Source: an uncultured Mediterranea sp. (GTDB lineage: Bacteria > Bacteroidota > Bacteroidia > Bacteroidales > Bacteroidaceae). From it: 64,000 nucleotides of DNA. The stretch spans positions 1 to 64,000 of the forward strand of contig NZ_CABUOL010000007.1 of the NCBI RefSeq assembly GCF_902493215.1. Direction: 5' to 3'. Below the pieces are notes generated by a model, which saw only the letters and a list, made by a program, of their open reading frames with translations, was not told where the DNA came from and searched no databases. Both the position numbers and the translations under genes were made by a program. Shown here in pieces: positions 10,185-19,899 of this stretch (position 1 is its first letter; every line of letters starts with the position of its first letter).

Positions 10185-10208
10185 ATATGTTGTAAAACAT
10201 ATTTCTTT
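10185..10208 (+). terminator. Weak terminator after recG
   Basis: ATATGTT (10185-10191) pairs with AACATAT (10196-10202) around a four-base loop and is followed by TTCTTTAT. The AT-only stem makes it weak. Confidence 0.4.
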
Positions 10209-10314
10209 ATAATTATTTGTTTGTCAATTTGTTATGTTGTTTTTCTCCTCTATAGTCCGGCTGATTAAAGAAAAAAATACTTAATTGGGGATACGCCGTT
10301 TGGAATAGAAATGC

Positions 10315-10322
10315 TACCTTTG
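10315..10322 (+). promoter_or_regulatory. -7 box for the M23/LysM peptidase gene
   Basis: TACCTTTG lies about 100 bases upstream of the start at 10423. No well-spaced -33 TTTG is seen. Confidence 0.5.
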
Positions 10323-10422
10323 GAAGAATTTTTGAAAAAACGGGTATTCGTCTGTGCAGAAGCGTGGTAACGGTATGAATTTCGGGCGGATATCTTGCTG
10401 GAAAGACAAAGAACGAAACGGA

Positions 10423-11286
10423 ATGAATTTAAGAGGAATAAAACTGATTTTTTGTGCGGCTGCGGCAATGGTGAGTCTGAATTCTTTCTCACAGGACCTT
10501 ATTGCCCGTCAGGCGCCCATCGATAGAAAACTGAAAAGCGTAGACTCACTGGCATTGCAGAAGCAGATTCGCGTGGAGCAGTCCATGTATCCTGCTTTCG
10601 ATATCTATCCTTCCTGGAATACGAAGTCTGTTCATGTGTACGGCGATGCCATTGTCCCCGACAAATATACCATTGACCTTACCGGTTTCTGTATGCCTAC
10701 CGACCATACGCGCATTACAGACGTGTTCGGTTATCGTCCGCGCCGTCGCAGAGCTCACTACGGACTTGACATCAAGGTGTATATCGGCGATACCATCCGT
10801 GCGGCTTTTGACGGTCGTGTGCGTGTGGTGGCCGACGAAGGACGCCGCAAGGGATATGGCAAGTATCTCGTAATCCGTCATGACAACGGTCTGGAAACAA
10901 TTTATGGTCACCTGTCCAAGCAGCTGGTGGCTGTAGACCAGTTGGTAAAGGCGGGCGAACCGATAGCCTTGGGCGGAAATACCGGTCGTTCTACCGGTTC
11001 CCACCTGCATTTTGAGACCCGTTTCCTGGGTGTGGCGCTCGATCCTGCCAAGATGTTCGATTTCGAAAAGCAGGATATTGTGGCCGATACCTATACCTTC
11101 GAGAAGGCCAAGAAGTCTTCCGGTGGCAAGAGTTCAAGCGGCGATTTGTATTACAAGGTGAAGAAAGGTGATACCTTGTCGAAGATCGCAGCCCGTCAGG
11201 GAACCACAGTCAGCAAGCTTTGTCAGCTGAACCGGATTTCCAAGAATACGACCTTGCGTCCGGGACAGGTTTTGCGTTGTTCTTGA
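10423..11286 (+). CDS. Exported M23 metallopeptidase with C-terminal LysM
   Basis: This is a likely peptidoglycan endopeptidase or a LytM-type amidase activator in the periplasm. The 287-residue protein starts MNLRGIKLIFCAAAAMVSL, a signal peptide ending near NSFSQ. The M23 domain (about 95-200) shows HYGLD and HLHFE metal-site motifs. A LysM domain (YYKVKKGDTLSKIAA) ends the protein. The start at 10423 is chosen because upstream in-frame ATGs (10354, 10375) would hide the signal peptide. Confidence 0.88.
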   Translation: MNLRGIKLIFCAAAAMVSLNSFSQDLIARQAPIDRKLKSVDSLALQKQIRVEQSMYPAFDIYPSWNTKSVHVYGDAIVPDKYTIDLTGFCMPTDHTRITDVFGYRPRRRRAHYGLDIKVYIGDTIRAAFDGRVRVVADEGRRKGYGKYLVIRHDNGLETIYGHLSKQLVAVDQLVKAGEPIALGGNTGRSTGSHLHFETRFLGVALDPAKMFDFEKQDIVADTYTFEKAKKSSGGKSSSGDLYYKVKKGDTLSKIAARQGTTVSKLCQLNRISKNTTLRPGQVLRCS

Positions 11287-11314
11287 AAAAACGTAGACAA
11301 TCTATATTTGTAAG

Positions 11315-11350
11315 GAGGGTGCTTTAATATAATTTAGAGCGCCCTCTTTT
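11315..11350 (+). terminator. Terminator after the M23/LysM gene
   Basis: GAGGGTGCT (11315-11323) pairs with AGCGCCCTC (11338-11346, one G-T pair) and is followed by TTTTCTTTATTT. Confidence 0.75.
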
Positions 11351-11370
11351 CTTTATTTCTTAATTATTCC

Positions 11371-11378
11371 TAACTTTG
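11371..11378 (+). promoter_or_regulatory. -7 box for the DUF1599-MauE-tpiA operon
   Basis: TAACTTTG lies 18 bases upstream of the DUF1599 start at 11397. Confidence 0.6.
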
Positions 11379-11396
11379 CGGTCTATTTGTAAGGAT

Positions 11397-11939
11397 ATGA
11401 AAGATACCAGACAACAATTTGAACATGTCATTGGAATTTGCCGCGACTTGTTTGCCAAGAAACTGCATGATTACGGTCCCGCTTGGCGTATTCTGCGTCC
11501 TTCTTCGGTGACGGATCAGATATTCATCAAGGCCAACCGCATCCGCAGTATCGAGACAAAGGGGGTAGCCCTGGTGGACGAGGGTATCCGGTCGGAATTC
11601 ATCGCCATTGTCAACTATGGCATCGTGGGACTCATCCAGCTGGAATTGGGTTATGCCGAGCAGGCCGATATCAGCAATGAAGAGGCGCTGGCGTTGTATG
11701 ACAAGTATGCCAAGACATCGTTGGAACTGATGCTGGCCAAGAACCACGATTACGATGAGGCCTGGCGCAGCATGCGTATCAGTTCGTATACCGACCTGAT
11801 TCTGATGAAAATCTATCGTACCAAGCAGATAGAAATCCTGGCCGGGCAGACGCTGGTGTCCGAAGGCGTGGACGCCAACTACATGGATATGATAAACTAT
11901 TCGGTTTTCGGTTTGATCAAGATAGAATTTGGAGACTGA
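11397..11939 (+). CDS. DUF1599 domain protein
   Basis: The 180-residue protein contains two similar halves: KKLHDYGPAWRILRPSSVTDQIFIKANRI (from about residue 18) and KNHDYDEAWRSMRISSYTDLILMKIYRT (from about 110). They are the duplicated DUF1599 unit, which has been proposed to be associated with nucleotide metabolism or modification. No enzymatic function is established. An earlier in-frame start at 11376 overlaps the -7 box and is rejected. It overlaps the next gene by 11 bases. Confidence 0.85.
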   Translation: MKDTRQQFEHVIGICRDLFAKKLHDYGPAWRILRPSSVTDQIFIKANRIRSIETKGVALVDEGIRSEFIAIVNYGIVGLIQLELGYAEQADISNEEALALYDKYAKTSLELMLAKNHDYDEAWRSMRISSYTDLILMKIYRTKQIEILAGQTLVSEGVDANYMDMINYSVFGLIKIEFGD

Positions 11940-13242
11940 CAAACGACATATTGCCAAGAAGGTATGGGTAAACGCCTGCCGCTTCCTGCTGGGAGGGGTG
12001 TTTATCTTTTCGGGTTTTGTCAAGGCTGTTGATCCGTTCGGCTCTTACTATAAGCTGCAGGACTATCTGACGGCATTCGGCATGATCAGCTGGTTTCCTT
12101 CTGTACTCTTGTTTCTGGCCGGCATATTGCTGGCAGCGGTGGAGTTTTGTGTCGGAGTATATCTCTTTCTGGGTATCCGCAAAACGGTAAGTGCCTGGCT
12201 GGCTCTGTTGCTGATGTCTTTCATGACTCCGCTTACACTCTATCTGGCCATCGCCAATCCGGTATCGGATTGCGGTTGTTTTGGCGACGCATGGGTGCTG
12301 ACCAACTGGCAGACTTTCGGCAAGAATATCGTTCTGTTGCTGGCCGCCATATCGGTGTTCCGTTGGCGGAAAGATGTGATACGCTTCATTACCCGCAAGA
12401 TGGAATGGGTGTTCTCCATGTACGCCATCCTGTTCGTGTTTGCCCTGTCGGTCTATTGTCAGCGCAATCTGCCGATTATCGATTTCCGTCCCTATAAGGT
12501 AGGCGTGAATATCAGGCAGGCCATGGAGGTGCCCGAAGGTGCCAAGCTGCCGGTTTTTGAAACCTATTTCACCCTCGAGAAGGACGGAGTGCAGAAAGAA
12601 TTCTCGCTGGACAATTATCCGGACAGTACGTGGACTTTTGTCGGGTCGCGTACGGTGTTGAAGGAGAAGGGATACGAGCCGCCGATTCATGACTTTTCGC
12701 TGCTGAACCTGCAGACGGGCGAGGATATTACGGACAGTGTCCTGGCAGACAAGGGCTACACCTTCCTGCTTGTGGCGCACCGCATCGAAGAGGCCGATGA
12801 CAGCAACATAGACCTTATCAATGAAATCTATGACTACAGCGTGGAGCATGGTTATGCGTTCTATGCCCTGACAGCTTCGGAAGAAGACGACATCTTGTTG
12901 TGGGCCGACCGCACGGGAGCCGAGTATCCTTTCTGCCAGGCCGACGACATTACGCTGAAGACCATCATCCGTTCCAACCCGGGACTGTTGCTGTTGAAGG
13001 ACGGAACGATATTGAACAAGTGGAGCGACAACAATCTGCCGGACGAATATGTGCTGGTCGATGCGCTGGACAAGATTCCCCTTGGACAGCAGAAGGTAGT
13101 CAGTGTGTGGAATGTGCTCGGGCAGGTCTTGCTGTGGTTTGTGATACCTTTGTGCATGGTGCTGGCTGTAGATATCCTGATCATCAAACGCAGGGAGAAG
13201 AAGACGGCCAAGTTGGCTGATAAGAATAAATTAATGGTTTAA
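11929..13242 (+). CDS. MauE/DoxX-like membrane protein with thioredoxin-fold tail
   Basis: The 437-residue protein has four N-terminal membrane segments (about 14-35, 45-70, 75-100, 118-135) with the DCGCFGD motif of MauE/DoxX redox proteins. A fifth segment and a soluble thioredoxin-like region (about 200-385) lacking a CXXC follow, then a C-terminal membrane segment. It probably takes part in thiol or quinone redox chemistry at the membrane; this is inferred. The only available early start is TTG at 11929, inside the end of the DUF1599 gene. Confidence 0.75.
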   Translation: METDKRHIAKKVWVNACRFLLGGVFIFSGFVKAVDPFGSYYKLQDYLTAFGMISWFPSVLLFLAGILLAAVEFCVGVYLFLGIRKTVSAWLALLLMSFMTPLTLYLAIANPVSDCGCFGDAWVLTNWQTFGKNIVLLLAAISVFRWRKDVIRFITRKMEWVFSMYAILFVFALSVYCQRNLPIIDFRPYKVGVNIRQAMEVPEGAKLPVFETYFTLEKDGVQKEFSLDNYPDSTWTFVGSRTVLKEKGYEPPIHDFSLLNLQTGEDITDSVLADKGYTFLLVAHRIEEADDSNIDLINEIYDYSVEHGYAFYALTASEEDDILLWADRTGAEYPFCQADDITLKTIIRSNPGLLLLKDGTILNKWSDNNLPDEYVLVDALDKIPLGQQKVVSVWNVLGQVLLWFVIPLCMVLAVDILIIKRREKKTAKLADKNKLMV

Positions 13243-13263
13243 CCCTTTTAAATAGAAAACAAA

Positions 13264-14019
13264 ATGAGAAAGAACATTGTTGCAGGAAACTGGAAAATGA
13301 ACAAGACCCTCCAGGAGGGTATTGCCCTTGCAAAAGAACTGAACGAAGTGTTGGCTGCCGAGAAGCCCAACTGTGATGTAATCATCTGTACACCGTTTAT
13401 CCACCTGGCATCGGTTACTCCGCTGGTAGACCCCGCCAAGATTGGTGTAGGTGCCGAGAACTGCGCTGACAAGGAGTCGGGTGCCTATACGGGTGAGGTA
13501 TCGGCTGCCATGGTAGCTTCTACCGGTGCCAAATATGTCATCCTGGGTCACTCAGAGCGTCGTGCCTACTATCACGAAACCGTAGAAATCCTGGAAGAGA
13601 AGGTGAAACTGGCTCTGGCCAACGGTCTGACTCCTATCTTCTGCATCGGCGAAGTACTGGAAGAGCGCGAAGCCGGCAAGCAGAACGAAGTGGTTGCCGC
13701 CCAGCTGGCTTCTGTATTCTCTCTGTCTGCCGAAGACTTCTCCAAGATCATCCTGGCTTACGAGCCGGTATGGGCCATCGGTACTGGCAAGACTGCCACT
13801 CCCGAACAGGCACAGGAAATCCACGCCTTCATCCGTGGTGCCGTAGCCGAGAAGTATGGTAAGGAAATTGCCGACAACTGCTCCATCCTGTACGGTGGCA
13901 GCTGCAAGCCTTCGAATGCCAAGGAACTGTTTGCCAACCCCGATGTTGACGGCGGTCTGATTGGTGGCGCTGCCTTGAAGGTAGCCGATTTCAAGGGCAT
14001 CATCGACGCTTTCAATTGA
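13264..14019 (+). CDS. tpiA: Triosephosphate isomerase
   Basis: TpiA interconverts dihydroxyacetone phosphate and glyceraldehyde-3-phosphate in glycolysis. The 251-residue protein has GNWKMN at residues 9-14, LGHSERR with the electrophilic His, the catalytic Glu in [11 protein letters not shown], and the phosphate loop GGSCKPSN. It follows the MauE gene by 21 bases and is closed by a terminator at 14042-14092. Confidence 0.97.
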   Translation: MRKNIVAGNWKMNKTLQEGIALAKELNEVLAAEKPNCDVIICTPFIHLASVTPLVDPAKIGVGAENCADKESGAYTGEVSAAMVASTGAKYVILGHSERRAYYHETVEILEEKVKLALANGLTPIFCIGEVLEEREAGKQNEVVAAQLASVFSLSAEDFSKIILAYEPVWAIGTGKTATPEQAQEIHAFIRGAVAEKYGKEIADNCSILYGGSCKPSNAKELFANPDVDGGLIGGAALKVADFKGIIDAFN

Positions 14020-14041
14020 TGAAAAGCTGATAGAAACCAAA

Positions 14042-14092
14042 GAGGAAGTGCCATGCCGGTGGTATGCACGCGGCGGGTGCTTCCTCCTTTTT
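14042..14092 (+). terminator. Terminator after tpiA
   Basis: GAGGAAGTGCC (14042-14052) pairs with GGTGCTTCCTC (14076-14086, two wobble pairs) and is followed by a T-rich tract. Confidence 0.75.
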
Positions 14093-14149
14093 CTTTTCAT
14101 AGTCTATATTATTTCGACACATTATTCACCCCAATATACCCATTCACAT

Positions 14150-14605
14150 ATGAAACGTTTGCTTTTGGCTCTTGCCGGCCTTTCTTTCCTCCTGTCGGCT
14201 GCGGCGCAGGACAATATCGTGAAGAGTCTGGAACGGAATGTTCCCGGCCAGGGAAAGATTACAATCCATCAGGATGAGCGCATCGAGGCATTGGTAGGTA
14301 AAACGCATACCGTATCGGCTACGGGCGAACGCCAGGTAATCAAGACCTCGGGATATCGTGTTCAGGTATATGCCGGCAGCAATACCCGTGCAGCCAAGAA
14401 CGAAGCCCATTCTGTGGCGGCATCCGTCAAGGAGATTTTTCCTGATCTGCCGGTCTATTCCTTCTTTACCCCTCCGCGCTGGCTGTGCCGTGTGGGCGAT
14501 TACCGGAGCATCGAGGAGGCCGATGCCATGATGCGGCAGCTGCGGGCTACCGGCAAGTTCAAGGAAGTCTCCATTGTCCGCGACCAGATAAATATCCCAT
14601 TGTGA
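14150..14605 (+). CDS. Exported SPOR-domain protein
   Basis: The 151-residue protein has a signal peptide ([20 protein letters not shown]) and a C-terminal SPOR-like domain (about 65-145, with [11 protein letters not shown] and [18 protein letters not shown]). SPOR domains bind peptidoglycan stripped of stem peptides, often at division sites. An upstream in-frame ATG (14048) lies inside the tpiA terminator and is rejected. It sits between tpiA and folE. Confidence 0.85.
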   Translation: MKRLLLALAGLSFLLSAAAQDNIVKSLERNVPGQGKITIHQDERIEALVGKTHTVSATGERQVIKTSGYRVQVYAGSNTRAAKNEAHSVAASVKEIFPDLPVYSFFTPPRWLCRVGDYRSIEEADAMMRQLRATGKFKEVSIVRDQINIPL

Positions 14606-14678
14606 CGCAGGAAGCGGCCCGGATGCCGCGTCTGTCGTCTTTTCATGTAAAACCAGTCAATCATATTTTGTAGAAATC

Positions 14679-15275
14679 ATGTTGGAAAAAGAAATCATCA
14701 CCTCTCCTGCGTTGGACGAACTGAAAGAACATTATGCACGCATTCTGACCCTGCTGGGCGAAGACCCCGGGCGCGAAGGTCTGCTCAAGACTCCCGAACG
14801 TGTGGCCAAGGCCATGCTGACCCTGACCAAGGGCTATACGATGGACCCGCACGAAGTGCTCCGTTCGGCCAAGTTCAAGGAAGAATACAGCCAGATGGTG
14901 ATTGTGAAGGACATCGATTTCTTCTCGTTGTGCGAGCACCACATGCTGCCTTTCTACGGCAAGGCGCACGTGGCCTACATCCCCAACGGCTACATTACCG
15001 GCCTGAGCAAGATAGCCCGTGTGGTCGACATCTTCTCCCACCGCCTGCAGGTGCAGGAGCGCATGACGCTCCAGATTAAGGAGTGTATCCAGGAGACGCT
15101 CAATCCGCTGGGCGTGATGGTGGTGGTCGAGGCCAAGCACATGTGCATGCAGATGCGGGGCGTGGAGAAGCAGAATGCCATCACTACGACTTCCGACTTC
15201 ACCGGTGCCTTCAACCAGGCCAAGACTCGCGAGGAGTTTATGAACCTCATCAAGCATCACTCCACTGCCTTGTGA
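14679..15275 (+). CDS. folE: GTP cyclohydrolase I
   Basis: FolE opens GTP to dihydroneopterin triphosphate for folate synthesis. The 198-residue protein has the zinc ligands in [10 protein letters not shown] and CMQMRG and the typical C-terminal segment TREEFMNLI. It is 73 bases downstream of the SPOR gene and is followed by a strong terminator. Confidence 0.96.
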   Translation: MLEKEIITSPALDELKEHYARILTLLGEDPGREGLLKTPERVAKAMLTLTKGYTMDPHEVLRSAKFKEEYSQMVIVKDIDFFSLCEHHMLPFYGKAHVAYIPNGYITGLSKIARVVDIFSHRLQVQERMTLQIKECIQETLNPLGVMVVVEAKHMCMQMRGVEKQNAITTTSDFTGAFNQAKTREEFMNLIKHHSTAL

Positions 15276-15306
15276 TTCTTTGATGAAAGATATTCCAGCT
15301 GCCAAT

Positions 15307-15360
15307 GTCCATAGTTAGCGTTGTAAAGTTCATAGTTAGGCCGCTGGCTATGGACTTTTT
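15307..15360 (+). terminator. Terminator after folE
   Basis: A 14-base stem (15307-15320 with 15342-15355, two G-T pairs) encloses a loop of about 21 bases and ends in TTTTT. Confidence 0.7.
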
Positions 15361-15536
15361 GCAAGGCGGGGAAGCCGGTTACTGCTGATTGCGATGCTTT
15401 GCGGCCGGCGAGTGAATACACCGATTCTGGCGGCCAGGACTGAAAATAATTCAGTTGAAATAATACTAAATGTAAAAAAACATTACCTTTGTAGCGGGGC
15501 TATGGTTTGCCCCCTCGATTTAAAATCTTGGGAACA
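15361..15536. other. Intergenic region before the TlpA gene
   Basis: No gene is visible here. The only signal is a -7 box TACCTTTG at 15484-15491, which is 45 bases before the start at 15537. Confidence 0.5.
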
Positions 15537-16997
15537 ATGAAACACTTCAGCAGAAAAGTTTGGAAAGCTGCCCTCGGGGCGGTATGTTTGGGCGGATTGT
15601 GTGCAGCCTGCACCACCCGTCCGGAGATTCACATTACGGGTTCCGTGCGTCATGCGGACGGGGCACTTCTGGTTTGCCAGCGGTCGGTTGGCGGAATGTT
15701 CAATTCGCAAACGTTTGATACGTTGAAGTTGCAGGCGGACAGCACGTTCACGCTGACGCTGCCCGGAGGAGAATACGAGCGGGTCCAGTTTTATCTGTAT
15801 GGAAAGAAGAAAATGGGTTCACTTCTTGCCAAGGAAGGAACGATGCGGATCGAATTGGACGGATGGGCCGAAAAGCCGATGACCGTCATCGAAGGGCAGG
15901 ATGACAAGACGGCCCGTGTGGCGGAACTGCTGAACCAGCTGTACGAGGATGTGTTCGCCATCCGTGCACGGAGAGGCGACCGTTGGCAGATTGTCCGTGA
16001 CACCGTGGCTACATCGGTGCGCCGCAAGCTGACGGACTATGCCCTGTCGCTGGACAAGGAGGTGGAAGGCGTGGACGAGGACCTGCGTGCCAAGGTCCGT
16101 CAGGACATTCGCATGCAGTTGCTGCTGGCTTTCCAGAACCAGGTGCTGGCTACTGTCTTCCGGTCGTCCGAGGCCACGAAGCAGGAATGGATGGCCCAGC
16201 TGGACAGCATGACGGCCTTCTGCTCCATCAATCATCCTTGCAGCCCTTTCTCCCTTTCGTTTTACGACGCGGCAAGTTATGATACCGGCATCCGTTACTA
16301 TACCAAGGGTGAGCCGAAGCCGGAAGGAGTGGAGAAAGGCGTGCAACTGGCTTTCTACGATTTTACGCACCGGCTGACGGGCAAGGCGCAGGAAGCTGCT
16401 CTGGCCCAGCTCTTCCTCGAAGACGAGTCGCAGCAGCGTTATGACCCGCAACTGCTTCCGCTGGCCGACGAGTTCCGCCGCCTCTATCCCGAAAGCGGAT
16501 GGATGCCGTGGGTGGACCGTGCCGTGGCCAAGAACCGTGCCTTCAACGAAACAACAATCCCTGCCGATATTCATTTCCTCGATGTCAGCTCGGCCAAGAC
16601 GATTAAGGACGTGACCGACCTATACAAAGGGAAAGTCATCTTCATGGACATCTGGGCCACGTGGTGTGGTCCCTGCCGTGCGTCGTTTGCCCACGTCGGT
16701 CCGTTGCAGGAGTATGCTGCGGCCAACGATGTGGTGTTGCTCTACCTCTCCATCGACCGTCCGGAGGACGATGAAAAGTGGCGGAAGATGGCCGCGCACT
16801 ACAATCTGAAAGGCGAACACGTCCGTGATCAGGAGGCCTTCCATCAGGAAATCTATGATACCTTCGGCCATAAGGGGGCCCTGAGCATTCCGCGCTGCGT
16901 CATCTTCGACAAGCAGGGGAACATCCGTTTCAGCACGGCCGCCTCGCCCGAGCAGTGGGACAAGCTGAAAGAACAGTTGCAGGAAGCGGCTAAGTAA
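15537..16997 (+). CDS. TlpA-family thiol-disulfide lipoprotein
   Basis: The 486-residue protein has a lipoprotein signal (LGGLCAAC, lipidation Cys near residue 24). An N-terminal DUF4369-like region and a long helical middle come next, then a C-terminal thioredoxin domain with WCGPC at residues 376-380. It is likely a periplasmic or surface-anchored thiol reductase or oxidase; its partners are unknown. The next gene begins 13 bases later, so the pair is probably co-transcribed. Confidence 0.85.
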   Translation: MKHFSRKVWKAALGAVCLGGLCAACTTRPEIHITGSVRHADGALLVCQRSVGGMFNSQTFDTLKLQADSTFTLTLPGGEYERVQFYLYGKKKMGSLLAKEGTMRIELDGWAEKPMTVIEGQDDKTARVAELLNQLYEDVFAIRARRGDRWQIVRDTVATSVRRKLTDYALSLDKEVEGVDEDLRAKVRQDIRMQLLLAFQNQVLATVFRSSEATKQEWMAQLDSMTAFCSINHPCSPFSLSFYDAASYDTGIRYYTKGEPKPEGVEKGVQLAFYDFTHRLTGKAQEAALAQLFLEDESQQRYDPQLLPLADEFRRLYPESGWMPWVDRAVAKNRAFNETTIPADIHFLDVSSAKTIKDVTDLYKGKVIFMDIWATWCGPCRASFAHVGPLQEYAAANDVVLLYLSIDRPEDDEKWRKMAAHYNLKGEHVRDQEAFHQEIYDTFGHKGALSIPRCVIFDKQGNIRFSTAASPEQWDKLKEQLQEAAK

Positions 16998-17010
16998 AGG
17001 AGACCCTACG

Positions 17011-19596
17011 ATGAACAGGTATGGGATAATGGGACTGCTGCTGTGGGGGGTCTTCCCTCTGGCAGCGTTGGCACAGATTCCGGATAGCATAGCCGGGCCG
17101 CTGACGGCGCTGGCCCGCCGCGTGGAGCAGTTCGGCAAGGCGCTGCCGCAGGAGAAGGTGGCCCTGCACCTCGACAACACCAGCTATTATCAGGGCGACG
17201 ACATCTGGTTCCAGTGCTACGTGGTGGGCTCCGGACTGAACCGTCCCACGGAGTGGAGCAAGACGCTGTATGTGGAGCTGCTCAATCCCGGAGGCGAGAT
17301 TGTGTCCAAGCAGATTCTCCCTGTCAGGAACGGCCGTTGTCACGGCCACTTCGCCCTGACGCAGCTACCGTTCTATTCCGGCTTCTACGAGGTGCGGGCC
17401 TATACGAAATACATGTTGAACTTCGATGAGGCTTCGGTCTTTTCGCGCATCATCCCCGTCTTCGACAAGCCGGAGGTGCCGGGCTACTATGTGGAAAAGG
17501 AAATCAGCCCGCGGGCAGGCAAGTATCCGCAGGAACGCAAGCGGCCGCGGAAGGAGAAGAAACTGAACCTCCGCTTCTATCCCGAAGGCGGCTATCTGGT
17601 GAAGGACGTGCCGGTGCGTGTGGCCTTCGAGGCGACGGATGCCTATGGCAATCCGGTGGACGTGTCGGGGTGCGTGATGGATGAGGAAGGCCGCGAATGC
17701 CTTACCTTTGCCACGGGGCACGAAGGGAAAGGCAGCTTTACCTATACGGCCGGCGAGGAAGAAAGTCAGGCCGAAGTAATCTGGAATGAAAAGCGATACC
17801 GTTTCGACCTGCCGGAAGCGAGGGAGCAGGGCTTTGCCTGCTCGGTAGACAACCTCAGCTCGCCGGACAGCCTGCTGGTGACGGTACAGAAGAACGCCCG
17901 CACGCCAGGCAGTGTGCTGGGGATGGCAGTCATCGGCGGAGGGCAACTCTACCACTTCAGCATGCTGACGGTCACCCGCAGCCGTCCCGTCCGCTTCGGG
18001 CTGGACAAGCGGGATCTGCCCGTAGGCGTGGCGCAGGTCGTGTGGTTCGACCCTTCCGGCCGGATGGTGGCCGACCGTCTGATTTTTGCCGGACAGCCCG
18101 ACACCCTGTCGGTGACGGTCCGTTCGGACAAGGCTGCCTATCAGCCCTACGACTCCATCCGTCTGGACGTTGAAGTCCGGGATGCGGAAGGCCGCCCCGT
18201 GCAGGCGCCTCTCTCGGTTTCCGTGCGCGACGGCTGGCAGGAGGTGGAGAACCGCCACAGCCTGCTGACCGACCTGCTGCTGATGTCGGACATCAAAGGA
18301 TACGTCCACCGTCCTGCCTGGTATTTCGAATCCGGCGACTTGGCGAACCGCCGTGCGCTGGACGAGCTGCTGATGGTGCAGGGCTGGAGGAGGTACGACT
18401 GGGAGAGCATGGCTGGTGTACGCCCCTTTGACCTGAAATACCTGCCCGAGCAGGGCATCGAGCTGCACGGCACGGTGGTGTCGATGGTGCGCAGCAAACC
18501 GCGTGCCGGGGTGGAAGTGTCTTCCTTCCTGAGCAGTCCCGGCGAAGACCCGGAGGCGGGCAGGCAGCAGTCCTTCGGCCTCTTTACCACCGACAGCCTG
18601 GGGCGTTTCTCTTTCGTCTCGCAGATAGAGGGGAAGTGGAACCTGATACTGGCCGTGACCGAGAAAGGGAAGAAGAAAGACCACCGTATCGTGCTGGACC
18701 GTGTGTTTGCTCCCGCGCCCCGCATGTATCCGCTGGCCGAGATGCAGGTACGGGTACCCGGCGGGGAACAGAAAGTCGGGCCGTCGGCCGACGAGCCGGC
18801 CGATACGGTGCAGGTGGAGGAAGACTACAACTTGTTCCTCCAGGCCTACGAAGACTCGTTGCGACGCCTGGGTATCGACGAGAAGATACACCACCTGGAC
18901 GAGGTGGAGGTGAAAGCCCGCAAGCGCGACAAGGCCAGCGATGTCTATCAGGCCCGCACCAAATCCATAGCTTACTACGACGTGGCCTCGGAGATGGACG
19001 ACATCCAGGACCGAAACGGCTTTGTGGGCGACGACATCCACGAACTGATGAGGAACATGAATCCCGATTTCTATACGCAGTTCAGTCCGTCGGGCGAGGA
19101 GTATTTGTTCTACAAAGGCCGTCTGGCTTTGTTTGTCATCAACTATGAGCGTACCCGCCACGAGGAAATGGACTTCAACAAATATCGTAGTCTGACGCTG
19201 GAGTCCACCAAGTCCATCTACGTCAGCGAAGATGTGATGACCATGTGCCGCTACGCCGACCCGCGGTTCACGCCGATGAACATCGACAAGCTATATAGTT
19301 GTGTCGTATTGATTGAAACGAAACCGGAGGGAGAAATACCTGCCAAGGGGGCGAAAGGGGTACGTAAGACGTGGCTCGAAGGCTATAGCAAGGTTAAAGA
19401 GTTCTATTCGCCGGATTATCGGGTGCTGCCCCGTGAGGAAGATTACCGCCGGACGCTGTACTGGCAGCCGGAGCTGATGACCGACGAACAGGGACGTGCC
19501 ACGGTGCGCTTCTTTAACAATAGCCGTTGCCGTCGCCCGCGCGTCACGGTCAATGTGCTCGATTCCGACGGGCGTATCGGTAGCCTGGAACAATAA
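17011..19596 (+). CDS. Exported macroglobulin-like (MG2) domain protein
   Basis: The 861-residue protein has a signal peptide (cleavage near ALAQ, residue 22). MG2-type beta domains follow (for example EKVALHLDNTSYYQGDDIWF, about 48-67), then further Ig-like repeats, and near the C-terminus a TDEQGRATVRFFN segment typical of bacterial macroglobulin-like export proteins. Related Bacteroidetes proteins often carry a TonB plug-like region, and residues about 620-740 may be one. Function is unknown; a role at the cell surface is inferred. Confidence 0.7.
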   Translation: MNRYGIMGLLLWGVFPLAALAQIPDSIAGPLTALARRVEQFGKALPQEKVALHLDNTSYYQGDDIWFQCYVVGSGLNRPTEWSKTLYVELLNPGGEIVSKQILPVRNGRCHGHFALTQLPFYSGFYEVRAYTKYMLNFDEASVFSRIIPVFDKPEVPGYYVEKEISPRAGKYPQERKRPRKEKKLNLRFYPEGGYLVKDVPVRVAFEATDAYGNPVDVSGCVMDEEGRECLTFATGHEGKGSFTYTAGEEESQAEVIWNEKRYRFDLPEAREQGFACSVDNLSSPDSLLVTVQKNARTPGSVLGMAVIGGGQLYHFSMLTVTRSRPVRFGLDKRDLPVGVAQVVWFDPSGRMVADRLIFAGQPDTLSVTVRSDKAAYQPYDSIRLDVEVRDAEGRPVQAPLSVSVRDGWQEVENRHSLLTDLLLMSDIKGYVHRPAWYFESGDLANRRALDELLMVQGWRRYDWESMAGVRPFDLKYLPEQGIELHGTVVSMVRSKPRAGVEVSSFLSSPGEDPEAGRQQSFGLFTTDSLGRFSFVSQIEGKWNLILAVTEKGKKKDHRIVLDRVFAPAPRMYPLAEMQVRVPGGEQKVGPSADEPADTVQVEEDYNLFLQAYEDSLRRLGIDEKIHHLDEVEVKARKRDKASDVYQARTKSIAYYDVASEMDDIQDRNGFVGDDIHELMRNMNPDFYTQFSPSGEEYLFYKGRLALFVINYERTRHEEMDFNKYRSLTLESTKSIYVSEDVMTMCRYADPRFTPMNIDKLYSCVVLIETKPEGEIPAKGAKGVRKTWLEGYSKVKEFYSPDYRVLPREEDYRRTLYWQPELMTDEQGRATVRFFNNSRCRRPRVTVNVLDSDGRIGSLEQ

Positions 19597-19630
19597 TCTG
19601 ACTTGATTTGTATGTGATTGATACGTAAAG

Positions 19631-19787
19631 AGTTATCAGTTTATTTTCGTTTGAAGAAAATAAACTGCCAGTTTACCGGCTTTAAACTGTCGGTTTACTC
19701 CGTTTAAACTGCGGGTTTAAAGCTTTTAAACTGACAGTTTAACGCCTTTGAACCGATGGTTTACTGCTTTTGAACTGATTGGTCAGC
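19631..19787. repeat. 22-base-period tandem array, AAACTGnCAGTTT type
   Basis: Units begin at 19662, 19684, 19706, 19728 and 19750, exactly 22 bases apart. A partial unit begins at 19772, and an offset one at 19631 is separated by a nine-base insert. Units 1 and 4 contain the 13-base palindrome AAACTGnCAGTTT; the others are degenerate copies. Spacers vary more than the core. Confidence 0.9.
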
Positions 19788-19822
19788 ACAGGGGAGGCTG
19801 GCAGAGAACGCTTGCTGACAAA

Positions 19823-19860
19823 AAAAGAGGGCATATCCCGATTGGGATACACCCTCTTTT
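19823..19860. terminator. Bidirectional terminator
   Basis: A near-perfect hairpin (AAAAGAGGG at 19823-19831 with CCCTCTTTT at 19852-19860, inner stem TATCCC/GGGATA) carries A and T runs on both sides. It serves both the MG2 gene and alaS. Confidence 0.9.
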
Positions 19861-19899
19861 CTTATTTCAGGCTGGCAGCCTGCCGATGCGGTTGACGCA

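Larger units (their letters stand above)
19597..19899. other. Intergenic region between converging genes
   Basis: These 303 bases hold no gene. They contain the 22-base tandem array (19631-19787) and the bidirectional terminator (19823-19860). Confidence 0.8.

Noticed and set aside
17365..19161. Long minus-strand open frame inside the MG2 gene, and similar long antisense frames in alaS, rel, ftsH and the DPP-IV gene
   Set aside because: These are antisense shadows of GC-rich coding sequence; the products are His/Arg/Val rich and have no family features.
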